Shown: positions 1 to 7,699 of the stretch, piece by piece
How positions within the stretch are numbered: the first letter of the stretch is position 1
How the letters are laid out: every line of letters starts with the position of its first letter
From: Nitrospiria bacterium
GTDB lineage: Bacteria; Nitrospirota; Nitrospiria; JACQBZ01
Length of the DNA: 18,469 nucleotides
Assembly (NCBI GenBank): GCA_919901335.1
Contig: CAKKOZ010000123.1
Location: 1 to 18,469, forward strand
Reading direction: 5' to 3'
Notes under the pieces: generated by a model
What the model saw: only the letters and a program-made list of their open reading frames with translations
Database searches by the model: none
What the model was told of the DNA's origin: nothing
Made by a program: the position numbers and the translations under genes

Positions 1-780
1 CCGACGGTCTGTTCGGGCTGCCGCGGGACGCATCTGGAGATGCTGGGCGCCGGCACGGAACGGGTCGAGGAGTTTTTCAAGACCCGTTTCCCATCGGCGA
101 GAATCCTCCGTCTGGACCGGGACACGGCGCGTCCGGGCGACGCGGCGGCCGCGATCGAGCGGCTGAACCGGTCCGAGCTTGATCTGATCATCGGAACGCA
201 GCTCCTGTTGAGCGGTCCCCGGATGACCCGTCCGGGACTGATCGGCCTGTTGCTTGCGGACGGGGCTTTTCATCTTCCGGACTTCCGTGCCGGCGAGCAA
301 ACGTTTCAACTGATCTCCCGAATCCTGGGCTTTTCGGCCGGCGGCGAGGTGATTCTCCAGACCTATCATCCCACGCATGAGAGCATCGCCTGGGCCGTGA
401 CCGGCGATCCGAAAGAATTTTATGAAAAGGAGATGGCCCAGCGGAAGGCCCTGGGATACCCGCCGTTCATGCGGCTTGCGGCCGTCACCGTGAAGGCGTT
501 AAACGAGTCGAAGGCCGAAGCCGCGGCACAGCAATTGGCCGAACGGTTGAAGCGGGCGGTCCGATCGGACGATCCTCGGCCCGGTCTTCAAATCCTCGGC
601 CCGGCCGCCGCGATGCGGCCCCGGCTCCGCGGAAAATACCGACGACAGATCCTGATCAAGGCGCCCGACAGCCGAACGCTTCATGAGGCGCTTCAGTCCG
701 CGTTGCGGTCGGTCCGGGCCGAGCCGGGCCGAGCCCGGGTCTGGTTTGAAGTGGATGTCGATCCCCAAAGGATCGTATAG
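1..780 (+). CDS. priA: Primosomal protein N' (PriA), C-terminal part, with degenerate helicase motifs
   Basis: The reading frame is open from the first base, so the N-terminus lies outside the window; 259 residues are visible. PriA recognises abandoned replication forks and reloads the replisome. The visible part starts in the zinc-binding region (CSGC, residues 4-7), followed by the family signature GAGTERVEE, the second helicase lobe and the C-terminal domain, which ends WFEVDVDPQRIV much as known PriA proteins do. Oddity: where family members carry motif V (GTQMLAKGxxFP) this protein reads GTQLLLSGPRMTRP, and where they carry motif VI (QVAGRAGR) it reads SRILGFSAGG. The arginine finger and the lysine-glycine of motif V are therefore missing, so helicase activity is doubtful, while fork binding and scaffolding may remain. 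The frame is intact, so it is not a simple pseudogene. Family assignment is firm; loss of ATPase activity is inferred. Confidence 0.93.
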   Translation, partial: PTVCSGCRGTHLEMLGAGTERVEEFFKTRFPSARILRLDRDTARPGDAAAAIERLNRSELDLIIGTQLLLSGPRMTRPGLIGLLLADGAFHLPDFRAGEQTFQLISRILGFSAGGEVILQTYHPTHESIAWAVTGDPKEFYEKEMAQRKALGYPPFMRLAAVTVKALNESKAEAAAQQLAERLKRAVRSDDPRPGLQILGPAAAMRPRLRGKYRRQILIKAPDSRTLHEALQSALRSVRAEPGRARVWFEVDVDPQRIV

Positions 781-792
781 CCGCTCCGTTGA

Positions 793-821
793 TTGACAAT
801 ATCCCGGCGGCTTCCTATAAT
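793..821 (+). promoter_or_regulatory. Consensus sigma-70-type promoter for tRNA-Leu
   Basis: TTGACA (793-798) and TATAAT (816-821) are separated by exactly 17 bases, which is the full housekeeping consensus. Transcription would start near 828, about 15 bases before the mature tRNA, leaving a short 5' leader for RNase P. It lies just after the priA stop codon. Read-through into queE is possible because no U-rich terminator is visible behind the tRNA. Confidence 0.85.
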
Positions 822-843
822 ACCGCTTCCACCGATTTGCGGG

Positions 844-927
844 GCCGAAGTGGCGGAATGGTAGACGCGCACGTTTGAGGGGCGTGTGGGGAAACCCGTG
901 GGGGTTCAACTCCCCCCTTCGGCACCA
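844..927 (+). tRNA. tRNA-Leu (anticodon GAG), CCA encoded
   Basis: The acceptor stem GCCGAAG (844-850) pairs with CTTCGGC (917-923), followed by discriminator A and an encoded CCA. The anticodon stem CACGT/GCGTG encloses a seven-base loop with anticodon GAG at 877-879, reading CUC and CUU leucine codons. There is a long class II variable arm (GGG-AAA-CCC) as expected for leucine tRNAs, and the T arm carries GTTCAACTC-type bases between GGGGG and CCCCC. All stems pair well, so the gene looks functional. A perfect consensus promoter stands upstream. Confidence 0.96.
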
Positions 928-1031
928 TTTATATCGGGGGGCCGCTGCGGCAAAGAAGGGGCGAAGGTCCTCACCTGCCCCCCGTGCCCCCGCGCCTCTC
1001 GCGGCAGAGCCGCGAACCGGCTCATTTATAT
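926..1031. repeat. Hairpin-rich intergenic segment flanked by 9-bp direct repeats at the tRNA CCA end
   Basis: The sequence CATTTATAT occurs at 926-934, beginning in the last two bases of the tRNA, and again at 1023-1031. Between them lie three hairpins: GCCG-CTG-CGGC (941-951), a strong one with GGGGC/GCCCC and AGGT/ACCT paired around a CCTC loop (958-981), and TCGCGGC-AGA-GCCGCGA (999-1015). Both repeats are followed by similar G- and C-rich bases (GGGGGGCCGCTGC and GGCGGCCCGTTGC). No U-run follows any hairpin, so it is not a standard terminator. It may be a small intergenic repeat element or a processed 3' trailer. Neither strand has a credible gene here. Confidence 0.4.
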
Positions 1032-1091
1032 TTGGCGGCCCGTTGCCCCCAAGCCCCGCCTTCAGGAACAGAAGCGCGTGCTGGCCGTGTC

Positions 1092-1727
1092 ATGAAAATC
1101 AACGAAATTTATAAAAGCATTCAGGGCGAATCCACGTATGCCGGCCGGCCCTGTGTCTTTATCCGGACGACGGGCTGCCACCTTCGTTGCGAATGGTGCG
1201 ATACGGCACACGCCTTCGATGAAGGCCGGGAGATGACCATGGAGACCCTCCTGGCCCAAGTCGAGACCTATTCCTGCCGATTAGTGGAGCTCACTGGCGG
1301 TGAGCCGCTTCTCCAGAAGGAAGCGCCGTTGCTGGTGACGAAACTACTGGACGGCGGCTATACCGTTCTCATTGAAACCAGCGGGAGCCTCGACATTCGG
1401 CCGATGGATCCGAGGGCGGTTATCGTAATGGATATCAAATGTCCCGGCAGCGGAATGTCCGGGGCGATGCGATGGGACAATATTTCGGCGCTCAAGCCGA
1501 CCGATCAGGTCAAGTTTGTGATCCAAGATCGCTCCGATTACGACTGGGCGGTCGGGGTTTTGGAGCGATACCCGCTTTTAAATCAGCGCATCGTTCTCTT
1601 TTCACCGGTTTTCGGGACGATGGATGCCCGGCGGCTGGCCGAATGGATTTTAGAGGACGGCCTCTCGGTTCATCTCCAGCTTCAGTTGCACAAATACATC
1701 TGGCATCCGGAGGCCCGGAGCGTCTGA
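1092..1727 (+). CDS. queE: 7-carboxy-7-deazaguanine synthase (QueE)
   Basis: A radical SAM enzyme of 211 residues that converts 6-carboxytetrahydropterin to 7-carboxy-7-deazaguanine, an early step on the way to preQ0 and queuosine. The iron-sulfur cluster motif is the CxxxCxxC form (C29, C33, C36) in TTGCHLRCEWC, and the SAM-binding GGEP lies at 69-72. The start MKINEIYKSIQGE is the usual family N-terminus, so the longer open frame upstream (from 984) is not used. The Shine-Dalgarno sequence is weak, the best candidate being AGGAACAG about 20 bases upstream, which fits co-transcription from a promoter further up. The late-pathway enzyme QueA is encoded elsewhere in the window on the other strand. 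pepA follows after 40 bases. Confidence 0.93.
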   Translation: MKINEIYKSIQGESTYAGRPCVFIRTTGCHLRCEWCDTAHAFDEGREMTMETLLAQVETYSCRLVELTGGEPLLQKEAPLLVTKLLDGGYTVLIETSGSLDIRPMDPRAVIVMDIKCPGSGMSGAMRWDNISALKPTDQVKFVIQDRSDYDWAVGVLERYPLLNQRIVLFSPVFGTMDARRLAEWILEDGLSVHLQLQLHKYIWHPEARSV

Positions 1728-1767
1728 TGCAGAAACCGGCGCAGCCATAGAAAGGGGTCGGCGTACC

Positions 1768-3279
1768 ATGGATGTAAAGATAAAAAAAGGCAGGATCGAA
1801 AAAGAGGCGGCCGAAGCGATCGTCCTCAGCCATTTTGAAGGCGAGGAATCACTTCTCGAAGAGACCGCGGCCGTGGACCGTGCGCTCGGGGGACAAATCC
1901 GGGGTTTAATCGCCAGCGGCGAGTTTACCGGGAAGCTGAACCAGATTTTGATGCTGCATCTCCGGGGCGGAATCCCGGCCAGGCGGATCCTTCTCGTCGG
2001 GCTGGGGAAGAAAAAGGAGGTCGGCACGGAGAAAATCCGTCAGGCCATGGGCTCGGCCGGCCGTTCGATCCGCGAGGCTGGAATCAAGTCCTTCTCAACG
2101 CCGCTTCACGGACGCGGACAGAACAAGATCTCGCCATCCGAATCGGCGCAGTCCATTGTGGAAGGATGCCTGCTGGGCCTTTATCAATTCACGGCCTACC
2201 GGACGGAAAAACGCGACGAGATCAAAGAAGTATCACAGATCACGCTTGTGGATCGCACCGGCGGAAAAATTGCGGAGGTCGCCGGCGGGAGCCGAAGCGG
2301 ACAGATTCTGGCGGAAGCCGTGAATTTCGTCCGCGACCTTTGCAACCATCCTTCCAATGTGGTGACGCCGTCCCGTCTGGCGGAGGAGGCCCGGACCCTC
2401 GCAAGGGAATTCGGTCTGACCTGCCGCGTCATCGAAAAGAACGAGGCCGAATCGCTCGGCATGGGTGCCTTCCTCAGTGTGGCGCGGGGGAGCCTGGAGC
2501 CGCCCAAGTTCATCATCCTTGAGTATCGCGGCGGGAAGAAGAGGGACGCTCCGATCGTGATCGTCGGCAAATCCGTCACGTTCGATTCCGGCGGGATCTC
2601 GATCAAGCCGGCCGAAAAAATGGAGCAGATGAAGACGGATATGTCCGGCGGCGCAACCGTGCTGGGAACGATGAAGGCCCTGGCCCAGTTCCGGCTTCCC
2701 ATCTCGGTGGTAGGCATTCTTCCCGCGACCGAGAACATGCCCTCCGGCACGGCCGTCAAGCCCGGCGATGTCGTTCGGGCGATGTCCGGGAAAACGATCG
2801 AGGTCATCAATACCGATGCGGAAGGCCGGATGATCCTGGCCGACGCCCTTGCCTATGCCGCGCGCTACAAGCCCTCGGCCATCGTGGATCTTGCAACCCT
2901 GACCGGGGCCTGCGTCGTGGCGCTGGGAAGTCACGCGACCGGGGTGATGGGGACGAACCCGAAGCTGATCGAACGCTTAAAGGCGGCCGGCGAGCATTGC
3001 GGCGAACGGGTCTGGGAACTGCCGCTGTGGGATGTATACCATGAACAGATCAAGAGCGACGTGGCCGATATGAAGAACGTGGGCGGTCGCGGCGGCGGGG
3101 CGATCACGGCGGCCGCTTTCCTCCGGCAATTCGTGGGCGACACTCCCTGGGCGCACCTGGACATCGCCGGAACCTCCTGGAACGATGAGGCCCGCCCCTA
3201 TGCCCCCAAAGGCGCGACGGGCGTGGGGGTGCGGCTTCTGATTCAGTGGCTGACCGAGATGAGCCGGGGCAGGGCATGA
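1768..3279 (+). CDS. pepA: Leucyl aminopeptidase, M17 family
   Basis: A cytosolic two-metal exopeptidase of 503 residues that removes N-terminal residues from peptides. The N-terminal macro-like domain spans roughly 1-165 and the catalytic M17 domain the rest. By family alignment the metal ligands and active residues are K268, D273, D291, D350 and E352, with K280 and R354 in place, and the signature NTDAEGR lies at 348-354. The usual VGKGVTFDSGG reads VGKSVTFDSGG, a small change. A purine-rich AAAGGGG sits about ten bases before ATG. The stop codon overlaps the nagZ start (ATGA), so the two are probably translationally coupled. The family also includes DNA-binding regulators such as E. coli PepA; nothing here shows that second role. 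Confidence 0.95.
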   Translation: MDVKIKKGRIEKEAAEAIVLSHFEGEESLLEETAAVDRALGGQIRGLIASGEFTGKLNQILMLHLRGGIPARRILLVGLGKKKEVGTEKIRQAMGSAGRSIREAGIKSFSTPLHGRGQNKISPSESAQSIVEGCLLGLYQFTAYRTEKRDEIKEVSQITLVDRTGGKIAEVAGGSRSGQILAEAVNFVRDLCNHPSNVVTPSRLAEEARTLAREFGLTCRVIEKNEAESLGMGAFLSVARGSLEPPKFIILEYRGGKKRDAPIVIVGKSVTFDSGGISIKPAEKMEQMKTDMSGGATVLGTMKALAQFRLPISVVGILPATENMPSGTAVKPGDVVRAMSGKTIEVINTDAEGRMILADALAYAARYKPSAIVDLATLTGACVVALGSHATGVMGTNPKLIERLKAAGEHCGERVWELPLWDVYHEQIKSDVADMKNVGGRGGGAITAAAFLRQFVGDTPWAHLDIAGTSWNDEARPYAPKGATGVGVRLLIQWLTEMSRGRA

Positions 3280-4379
3280 CGCTCAAAGAAAAAATCGGCC
3301 AGATGTTCATGGTGGGCTTCGACGGCGCCGTCCCGTCCAAGACCGTATTGCGGTTGATCCGGGAAGCTCGCCTCGGCGGGGTGATTCTGTTTGCACGGAA
3401 CCTCCGGTCTCCCGCGCAGACCGCCCGGTTGTCAAACGCCCTTCAGTCCCAATCGCAAAAAATGCCGGTGTTGATTTCGATCGATCAGGAAGGCGGACGG
3501 GTCTCACGGCTGCCAAAGGGTTTTTCGATCTTTCCCGGAGGCGCGCAACTGGCGGCCTGTCATTCGCCGGAGTGGGTTTATCGCGTGGCCGAGGCGACGG
3601 CGAAAGAGCTTCGGGCGGTCGGGATCAATATGAACCTGGCGCCGGTGCTGGACGTTGCCACCCACCCGGCCAATCCGGTGATCGGGGACCGCGCGTTCGG
3701 GGCCAACCCCGTCCTGGTCAGCACGTTGGGCCTGACCATGATCGCGGGTTTTCAGGATAACAACGTGATCGCATGCGGGAAACATTTTCCGGGCCACGGG
3801 GACACGGGCGCCGATTCACATAAGGAGCTTCCACGCGTCGCGCAGGGCCTCCGGCGGCTCCGCGAGGTGGAGCTTCGGCCGTTTCTCCACACGATCCAGA
3901 ATGGCCTGGCCTCGATCATGACGGCGCATGTGCTCTATCCCGCGCTGGACCCGGACGAGCCGGCCACGCTTTCCAGGCGGATCGTCACCGGCCTGCTCCG
4001 GGAGGACATGGGCTTCAAGGGGGTCGTGATCACGGATGATCTGGAGATGGCCGCGATCTCGGATCGGCACGGGCCGGGCGAGGCGGCCGTGAAGGCGATC
4101 GAGGCCGGCGCGGATCTCGTTTTAATCTGTCATGATGAAGACAAGCAGCTTGCGGCGACGGAAGCCGTGGCGCAGGCCGTGAAGAAAAAACGAATCAGCG
4201 AGGCCCGGCTCGACCAGTCGCTGCTGCGAATCCTCCAGATGAAAGAAAAATTTCTCCCGCCCTACCAGCCGGCCGACCTCGCGCAGGTCAAAGACATCGT
4301 CGGCTGCTCCGCTCACAAACACCTGCTTCAGGAAATCAAAGAAAAGACCGAAGCCCTCGCGGCCGTCAAGACGACCTGA
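3276..4379 (+). CDS. nagZ: Beta-N-acetylhexosaminidase, glycoside hydrolase family 3 (NagZ)
   Basis: NagZ removes N-acetylglucosamine from anhydro-muropeptides during cell-wall recycling, normally in the cytoplasm. The 367-residue single-domain protein has the family signature KHFPGHGDT (169-177), the dyad histidine H182 in GADSHKELP and the nucleophile D254 in VVITDDLEM. SIDQEGGRVSRLP (68-80) and NLAPVLDV are further family hallmarks. No signal peptide or lipobox is visible, consistent with a cytosolic recycling enzyme. I chose the ATG overlapping the pepA stop because the family begins with LKEKIGQMFMVGF; an in-frame ATG 30 bases upstream would add ten residues encoded inside pepA. The gene converges with the CopD-like gene across a 21-base gap without an obvious terminator. 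Confidence 0.94.
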   Translation: MTLKEKIGQMFMVGFDGAVPSKTVLRLIREARLGGVILFARNLRSPAQTARLSNALQSQSQKMPVLISIDQEGGRVSRLPKGFSIFPGGAQLAACHSPEWVYRVAEATAKELRAVGINMNLAPVLDVATHPANPVIGDRAFGANPVLVSTLGLTMIAGFQDNNVIACGKHFPGHGDTGADSHKELPRVAQGLRRLREVELRPFLHTIQNGLASIMTAHVLYPALDPDEPATLSRRIVTGLLREDMGFKGVVITDDLEMAAISDRHGPGEAAVKAIEAGADLVLICHDEDKQLAATEAVAQAVKKKRISEARLDQSLLRILQMKEKFLPPYQPADLAQVKDIVGCSAHKHLLQEIKEKTEALAAVKTT

Positions 4380-4400
4380 GCGCAGTTTGTGTTCGTAAGA

Positions 4401-4874
4401 CTATGCCTGTACAAGATAGGCCGCGATCAGGACGATGACGAGGCCGAGGGCGAGGATGGTGTCGGAGACCCAGTCCGAGGCTCGCCCGGGCGATGGCGAT
4501 GAAGCTCCCCCGGCCGGGATCGCGCGTGCGGGGGCCATCCCGACGTCGTGAATCGCGGTGAGGCCGATCACGATCAGTACGAAAAACAGTTTGAGCATCA
4601 GAACCGCGCCCCAGGCGGACTCTATGCGCGCCGAGCCGCCTTCATGAATCAGGAGGACCATGCCCGTCGCCAGGAGCGTCGCGAGGCTGAGCCACCGAAG
4701 GGTTTTATAACGGGAGTCCATGCGGACGAGAATACCGGTCAGGAGGTCCTGGCCTTTGGCCGGCGGGGAGATGCCTGCCAGGGAGGATCTCAGCACCAGC
4801 CGGTGAAAAAGCATGCCGCCGACCCACGTGAGGGCGGCAATAAGGTGGATCCCGATGAGCAACGTCGAGGCCAT
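4401..4874 (-). CDS. Small CopD-like integral membrane protein
   Basis: A 157-residue protein with about four hydrophobic helices (roughly 1-30, 58-77, 86-108 and 138-156). The first helix carries IHLIAALTWVGGMLFHRLV, whose His-xx-xxx-Trp-x-Gly-Gly pattern resembles the CopD/putative copper-resistance membrane family, which may bind haem or metal through histidines. H10, H24, H77 and H109 are candidates. It starts five bases after the RNase G stop codon, with an AGAGA-type ribosome site, so it is the last gene of the long minus-strand run. The family is poorly characterised and no substrate can be named. Family placement is moderate; role is unknown. Confidence 0.65.
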   Translation of the reverse strand: MASTLLIGIHLIAALTWVGGMLFHRLVLRSSLAGISPPAKGQDLLTGILVRMDSRYKTLRWLSLATLLATGMVLLIHEGGSARIESAWGAVLMLKLFFVLIVIGLTAIHDVGMAPARAIPAGGASSPSPGRASDWVSDTILALGLVIVLIAAYLVQA

Positions 4875-4879
4875 GATCT

Positions 4880-6556
4880 CTACAACGTCACGATGTCGAA
4901 CTGTTCAATGTGAAGCTTTGAGTCGGCCTTGATGATCACCTTTTTGTGGAACTCCCGTTCCAACTCCTCGATGCTCTGGCGTTCCTCGTCGTAGAGAAGG
5001 TTGGCCACGTCCGGGTGGACGCCGATGATGATCTTTTTGCTTTTAGGGGAGCTCCCGATCTTTCGAATCTCGCGGAACAGCTCGTAGCATACGGTGGCAG
5101 CCGATTTGGTGTAGCTTCGTCCCTCGCAATAACTGCAGGGCTCGCACAGGATCCGCAGCAGATCCTCGCGCGTGCGCTCGCGCGACATCTCGACCAAGCC
5201 CAGCTCCGATATACGTAGAATTCGGCTCTTCGCCCGGTCCTTGCTTAGGGCCTCCTGCAGCAGGTTGAAGACCTTTTCGCGGTTCCGCTCCCGTTCCATA
5301 TCGATAAAATCAATCACGATGAGCCCGCCGATGTTCCGAAGCCGCAGCTGGTAGGCGATCTCCTTCACCGCCTCCAGGTTGGTCTTCAAGATCGTATCCT
5401 CGAGATGCCGTTTGCCCACGAACCGGCCGGTGTTGACGTCAATCACCGTGAGGGCCTCGGTGTGATCAATCACGATGTACCCGCCCGACTTGAGCCAAAC
5501 CTTGCGGCCGAGCGCCTTGGAGATTTCCAGTTCGATCTCCAGGTTGTCGAACAGCGGCTCCTCCCGATCGTACAGCTCGACGCGCGAGCTGAGATCCGGC
5601 ATGAACGTGTTGACGAATTCCTTGATCCGTTCGTATTCCGGCTTGGCGTCTACGATCAAGCGGTCCACCTTGTGCGTGAACAAGTCCCGGATCGTCCGGA
5701 AAATCAGGTCGAGATCGTTGTGGAGCAGGGCCGGCGCCGCCGAGGTTTCCTTCTTCTTTAAGATGTTCTTCCAGACCAGCTCCAGGAAGGCCATGTCGGC
5801 CTGGACCTCGTCTTCCGTCATGCCCTCGCTGACCGTCCGGACGATATATCCGGTCCCGGGTTTTCGGAACCGGTAGATCAGGTCCTTGAGCCGTCCGCGT
5901 TCATCGTCCCTCTCGATGCGTCGTGAAACGCCGACATGATTGACGTTCGGCATGAAGACCAGATACCGTCCCGGGAGGGAGACATACATGGTCACGCGGG
6001 GGCCCTTGGTTCCCATCGGCTCCTTCGTCACCTGGACCATGATCTCCTGTCCTTCCTGCAGCAGGCCTTCGATGGGTCGATTCCCGGCGCGGCGGGGCTT
6101 CGGCCGGGACGGCGGCCGCGTTTCGGTCCCCGGTGCTTCGCGTTCGGTGTTTCCCTCGACGACCGGTGCTTCCTCGCCCCCGTCACCCACCGCATCGGGA
6201 GACGCCGTGATCGGCGGTTCGGTCGGGGCCGCATCGGCGGCATCCGCCGCCTCGGTTCCCTCGGGAGGCTCCGGTGCCTCGTCCTCTTTTTCTCCGGCCT
6301 CCTCCATAAACCGGGAATAGTCGTCCATGTGAGTCGCGATGTCGTCCACATAGAGGAAGGCCGCTTTTTCCTGTCCGATCTCCACAAAGGCGGCCTGCAT
6401 GCCGGGAAGGACCTTTACCACGCGGCCTTTGTAGACGTTTCCGACAATCCCCTGGTCTTTGCGGCGGTCAATGTAGATCTCCGTGAGCATCCGGTTTTCC
6501 AGAACGGCCACGCGGGTCTCCTCACGGGCTGCGTTGATCACGATTTCAGTTGCCAT
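4880..6556 (-). CDS. rng: Ribonuclease G/E with an acidic insertion in the S1 domain
   Basis: An endoribonuclease that cuts single-stranded AU-rich RNA, acting in rRNA maturation and mRNA decay. The 558-residue protein shows the S1 RNA-binding region split between about 35-77 and 160-200, the 5'-sensor/RNase H-like region, and the catalytic aspartates D373 (VIDVNTG) and D416 (IVIDFIDM). The zinc link appears as CEPC (471-474). There is no long C-terminal scaffold, so it is RNase G-like in form. Residues about 78-160 are a low-complexity stretch rich in Glu, Pro, Ala and Asp, then basic, inserted inside the S1 fold. A strong GAGGAAAGGAAA sits upstream of ATG, 24 bases after rodA. In E. coli rng also lies downstream of mreBCD, so the linkage is old. 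Confidence 0.94.
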   Translation of the reverse strand: MATEIVINAAREETRVAVLENRMLTEIYIDRRKDQGIVGNVYKGRVVKVLPGMQAAFVEIGQEKAAFLYVDDIATHMDDYSRFMEEAGEKEDEAPEPPEGTEAADAADAAPTEPPITASPDAVGDGGEEAPVVEGNTEREAPGTETRPPSRPKPRRAGNRPIEGLLQEGQEIMVQVTKEPMGTKGPRVTMYVSLPGRYLVFMPNVNHVGVSRRIERDDERGRLKDLIYRFRKPGTGYIVRTVSEGMTEDEVQADMAFLELVWKNILKKKETSAAPALLHNDLDLIFRTIRDLFTHKVDRLIVDAKPEYERIKEFVNTFMPDLSSRVELYDREEPLFDNLEIELEISKALGRKVWLKSGGYIVIDHTEALTVIDVNTGRFVGKRHLEDTILKTNLEAVKEIAYQLRLRNIGGLIVIDFIDMERERNREKVFNLLQEALSKDRAKSRILRISELGLVEMSRERTREDLLRILCEPCSYCEGRSYTKSAATVCYELFREIRKIGSSPKSKKIIIGVHPDVANLLYDEERQSIEELEREFHKKVIIKADSKLHIEQFDIVTL

Positions 6557-6580
6557 CTTGATTTCCTTTCCTCAAGTCCC

Positions 6581-7699
6581 TCAATAAAATAGCATAAAGC
6601 GGCGCTTTTTGATATTCAATAACAGTCCCAGGCCGGCCAGGGTCGTCAAGATCGAGTTCCCGCCGTAGCTCATCAGCGGGAGTGGAACGCCTACGACCGG
6701 CACCACGCCGAGGGTCATGCCGATATTCACGGCGAGATAGAATACCAGCATGGCGACCACGCCGACCGCCAGGAAGACGCCCAAATGATCTTTGGCCTTG
6801 TCGGCCACGTCAAGTCCCCACCAGATCAAGAGAAAATAGAGAATGAGCAGAAGCAAGACGCCCATAAAACCCCACTCTTCGGCGAAGACAGAAAATATGA
6901 AATCGGTATGGCTTTCCGGCAGAAACTTCAACTGGCTTTGAGTCCCCCCGAACAGTCCTTTGCCGAAGACCCCCCCCGATCCGATCGCGATCTTCGACTG
7001 GAGGGCGTGATAGCCGCGGCCCATCGGATCCACGGCCGGATTGATGAATGCGATGAGTCGGTTCCTCTGATAGGGCTTGAGCGCGTTCCAGAACATCTCC
7101 CAGGCGAACGGAAAGGCCATGAGTGAGATGAGAATCGAGACGCCGATGGTCCGGGACCGCAATCCGATCAAAAAAACCAGGACCGCAAAGATGAATAATA
7201 GGACCAGCGCCGTGCCAAGATCCGGCTGTTTGAGAACCAGAAGCAGGGGAACGGTCACCCACAAGGCCGGGACGATCAACTCCCGAAGGCTCAAGCCCTT
7301 GAGACGGGACCGGGTCGAGAAATATCGGGCCAGGACCAAAATAACGACGAGCTTGGCCCACTCGGACGGCTGCAGATCAAAAAAACCCAGCGACAGCCAC
7401 CGTTGGGCGCCCATCCCAGTCCTCCCGACCAGAAGCACCAGGATCAAAAGGACCACGCATCCGGTATAGAGGAAGGTGCTCCATCGCGCGATCTCGTGAT
7501 AGTCGATGGCGGCGACGGCGAAAAAGACGATCAGGCCCAGGAAGATCCAGATCATCTGCTTTGTATAAACGGGGAGATGCGCTTTGGGTGAAACGGCGTA
7601 GGTGACGGTGTAGATCGACAGTACCCCAAGACTTAAGATCAGGAGTACGACGACAACAAACCAGCCGTCAAAGCGGTTGATGAATCTTCGATCCAGCAT
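6581..7699 (-). CDS. rodA: Rod-shape SEDS glycosyltransferase RodA
   Basis: RodA polymerises lipid II into glycan strands together with PBP2 during cell elongation. The 372-residue protein has about ten membrane helices and the family motifs QPSEWAKL (111-118), KQPDLGTAL (157-165), PESHTDFIFSVFAEEWGF (261-278) and the signature PLPLMSYGGNS (339-349). D266 in SHTDF aligns with the catalytic aspartate known in RodA. The true start is the ATG at 7699, with GAGGAG ten bases upstream. A much longer frame is open to 7954, but that part is an Arg/Pro-rich shadow of the mrdA coding sequence. The gene overlaps the 3' end of mrdA by 32 bases, consistent with coupled translation of the two partners. Confidence 0.95.
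   Translation of the reverse strand: MLDRRFINRFDGWFVVVVLLILSLGVLSIYTVTYAVSPKAHLPVYTKQMIWIFLGLIVFFAVAAIDYHEIARWSTFLYTGCVVLLILVLLVGRTGMGAQRWLSLGFFDLQPSEWAKLVVILVLARYFSTRSRLKGLSLRELIVPALWVTVPLLLVLKQPDLGTALVLLFIFAVLVFLIGLRSRTIGVSILISLMAFPFAWEMFWNALKPYQRNRLIAFINPAVDPMGRGYHALQSKIAIGSGGVFGKGLFGGTQSQLKFLPESHTDFIFSVFAEEWGFMGVLLLLILYFLLIWWGLDVADKAKDHLGVFLAVGVVAMLVFYLAVNIGMTLGVVPVVGVPLPLMSYGGNSILTTLAGLGLLLNIKKRRFMLFY

Noticed and set aside
984..1091. N-terminal extension of queE
   Set aside because: The extension is Arg/Pro-rich and derived from the hairpin segment; the family start MKINEIYKSIQGE lies at 1092.
928..1091. preQ1 or other queuosine riboswitch ahead of queE
   Set aside because: No preQ1-type hairpin with an A-rich tail and sequestered ribosome site is visible; the hairpins present are plain GC stems without conserved loop bases.
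5936..6592. Plus-strand frames opposite the RNase G S1 insertion
   Set aside because: They mirror the repetitive acidic insertion on the other strand and carry no recognisable motif.
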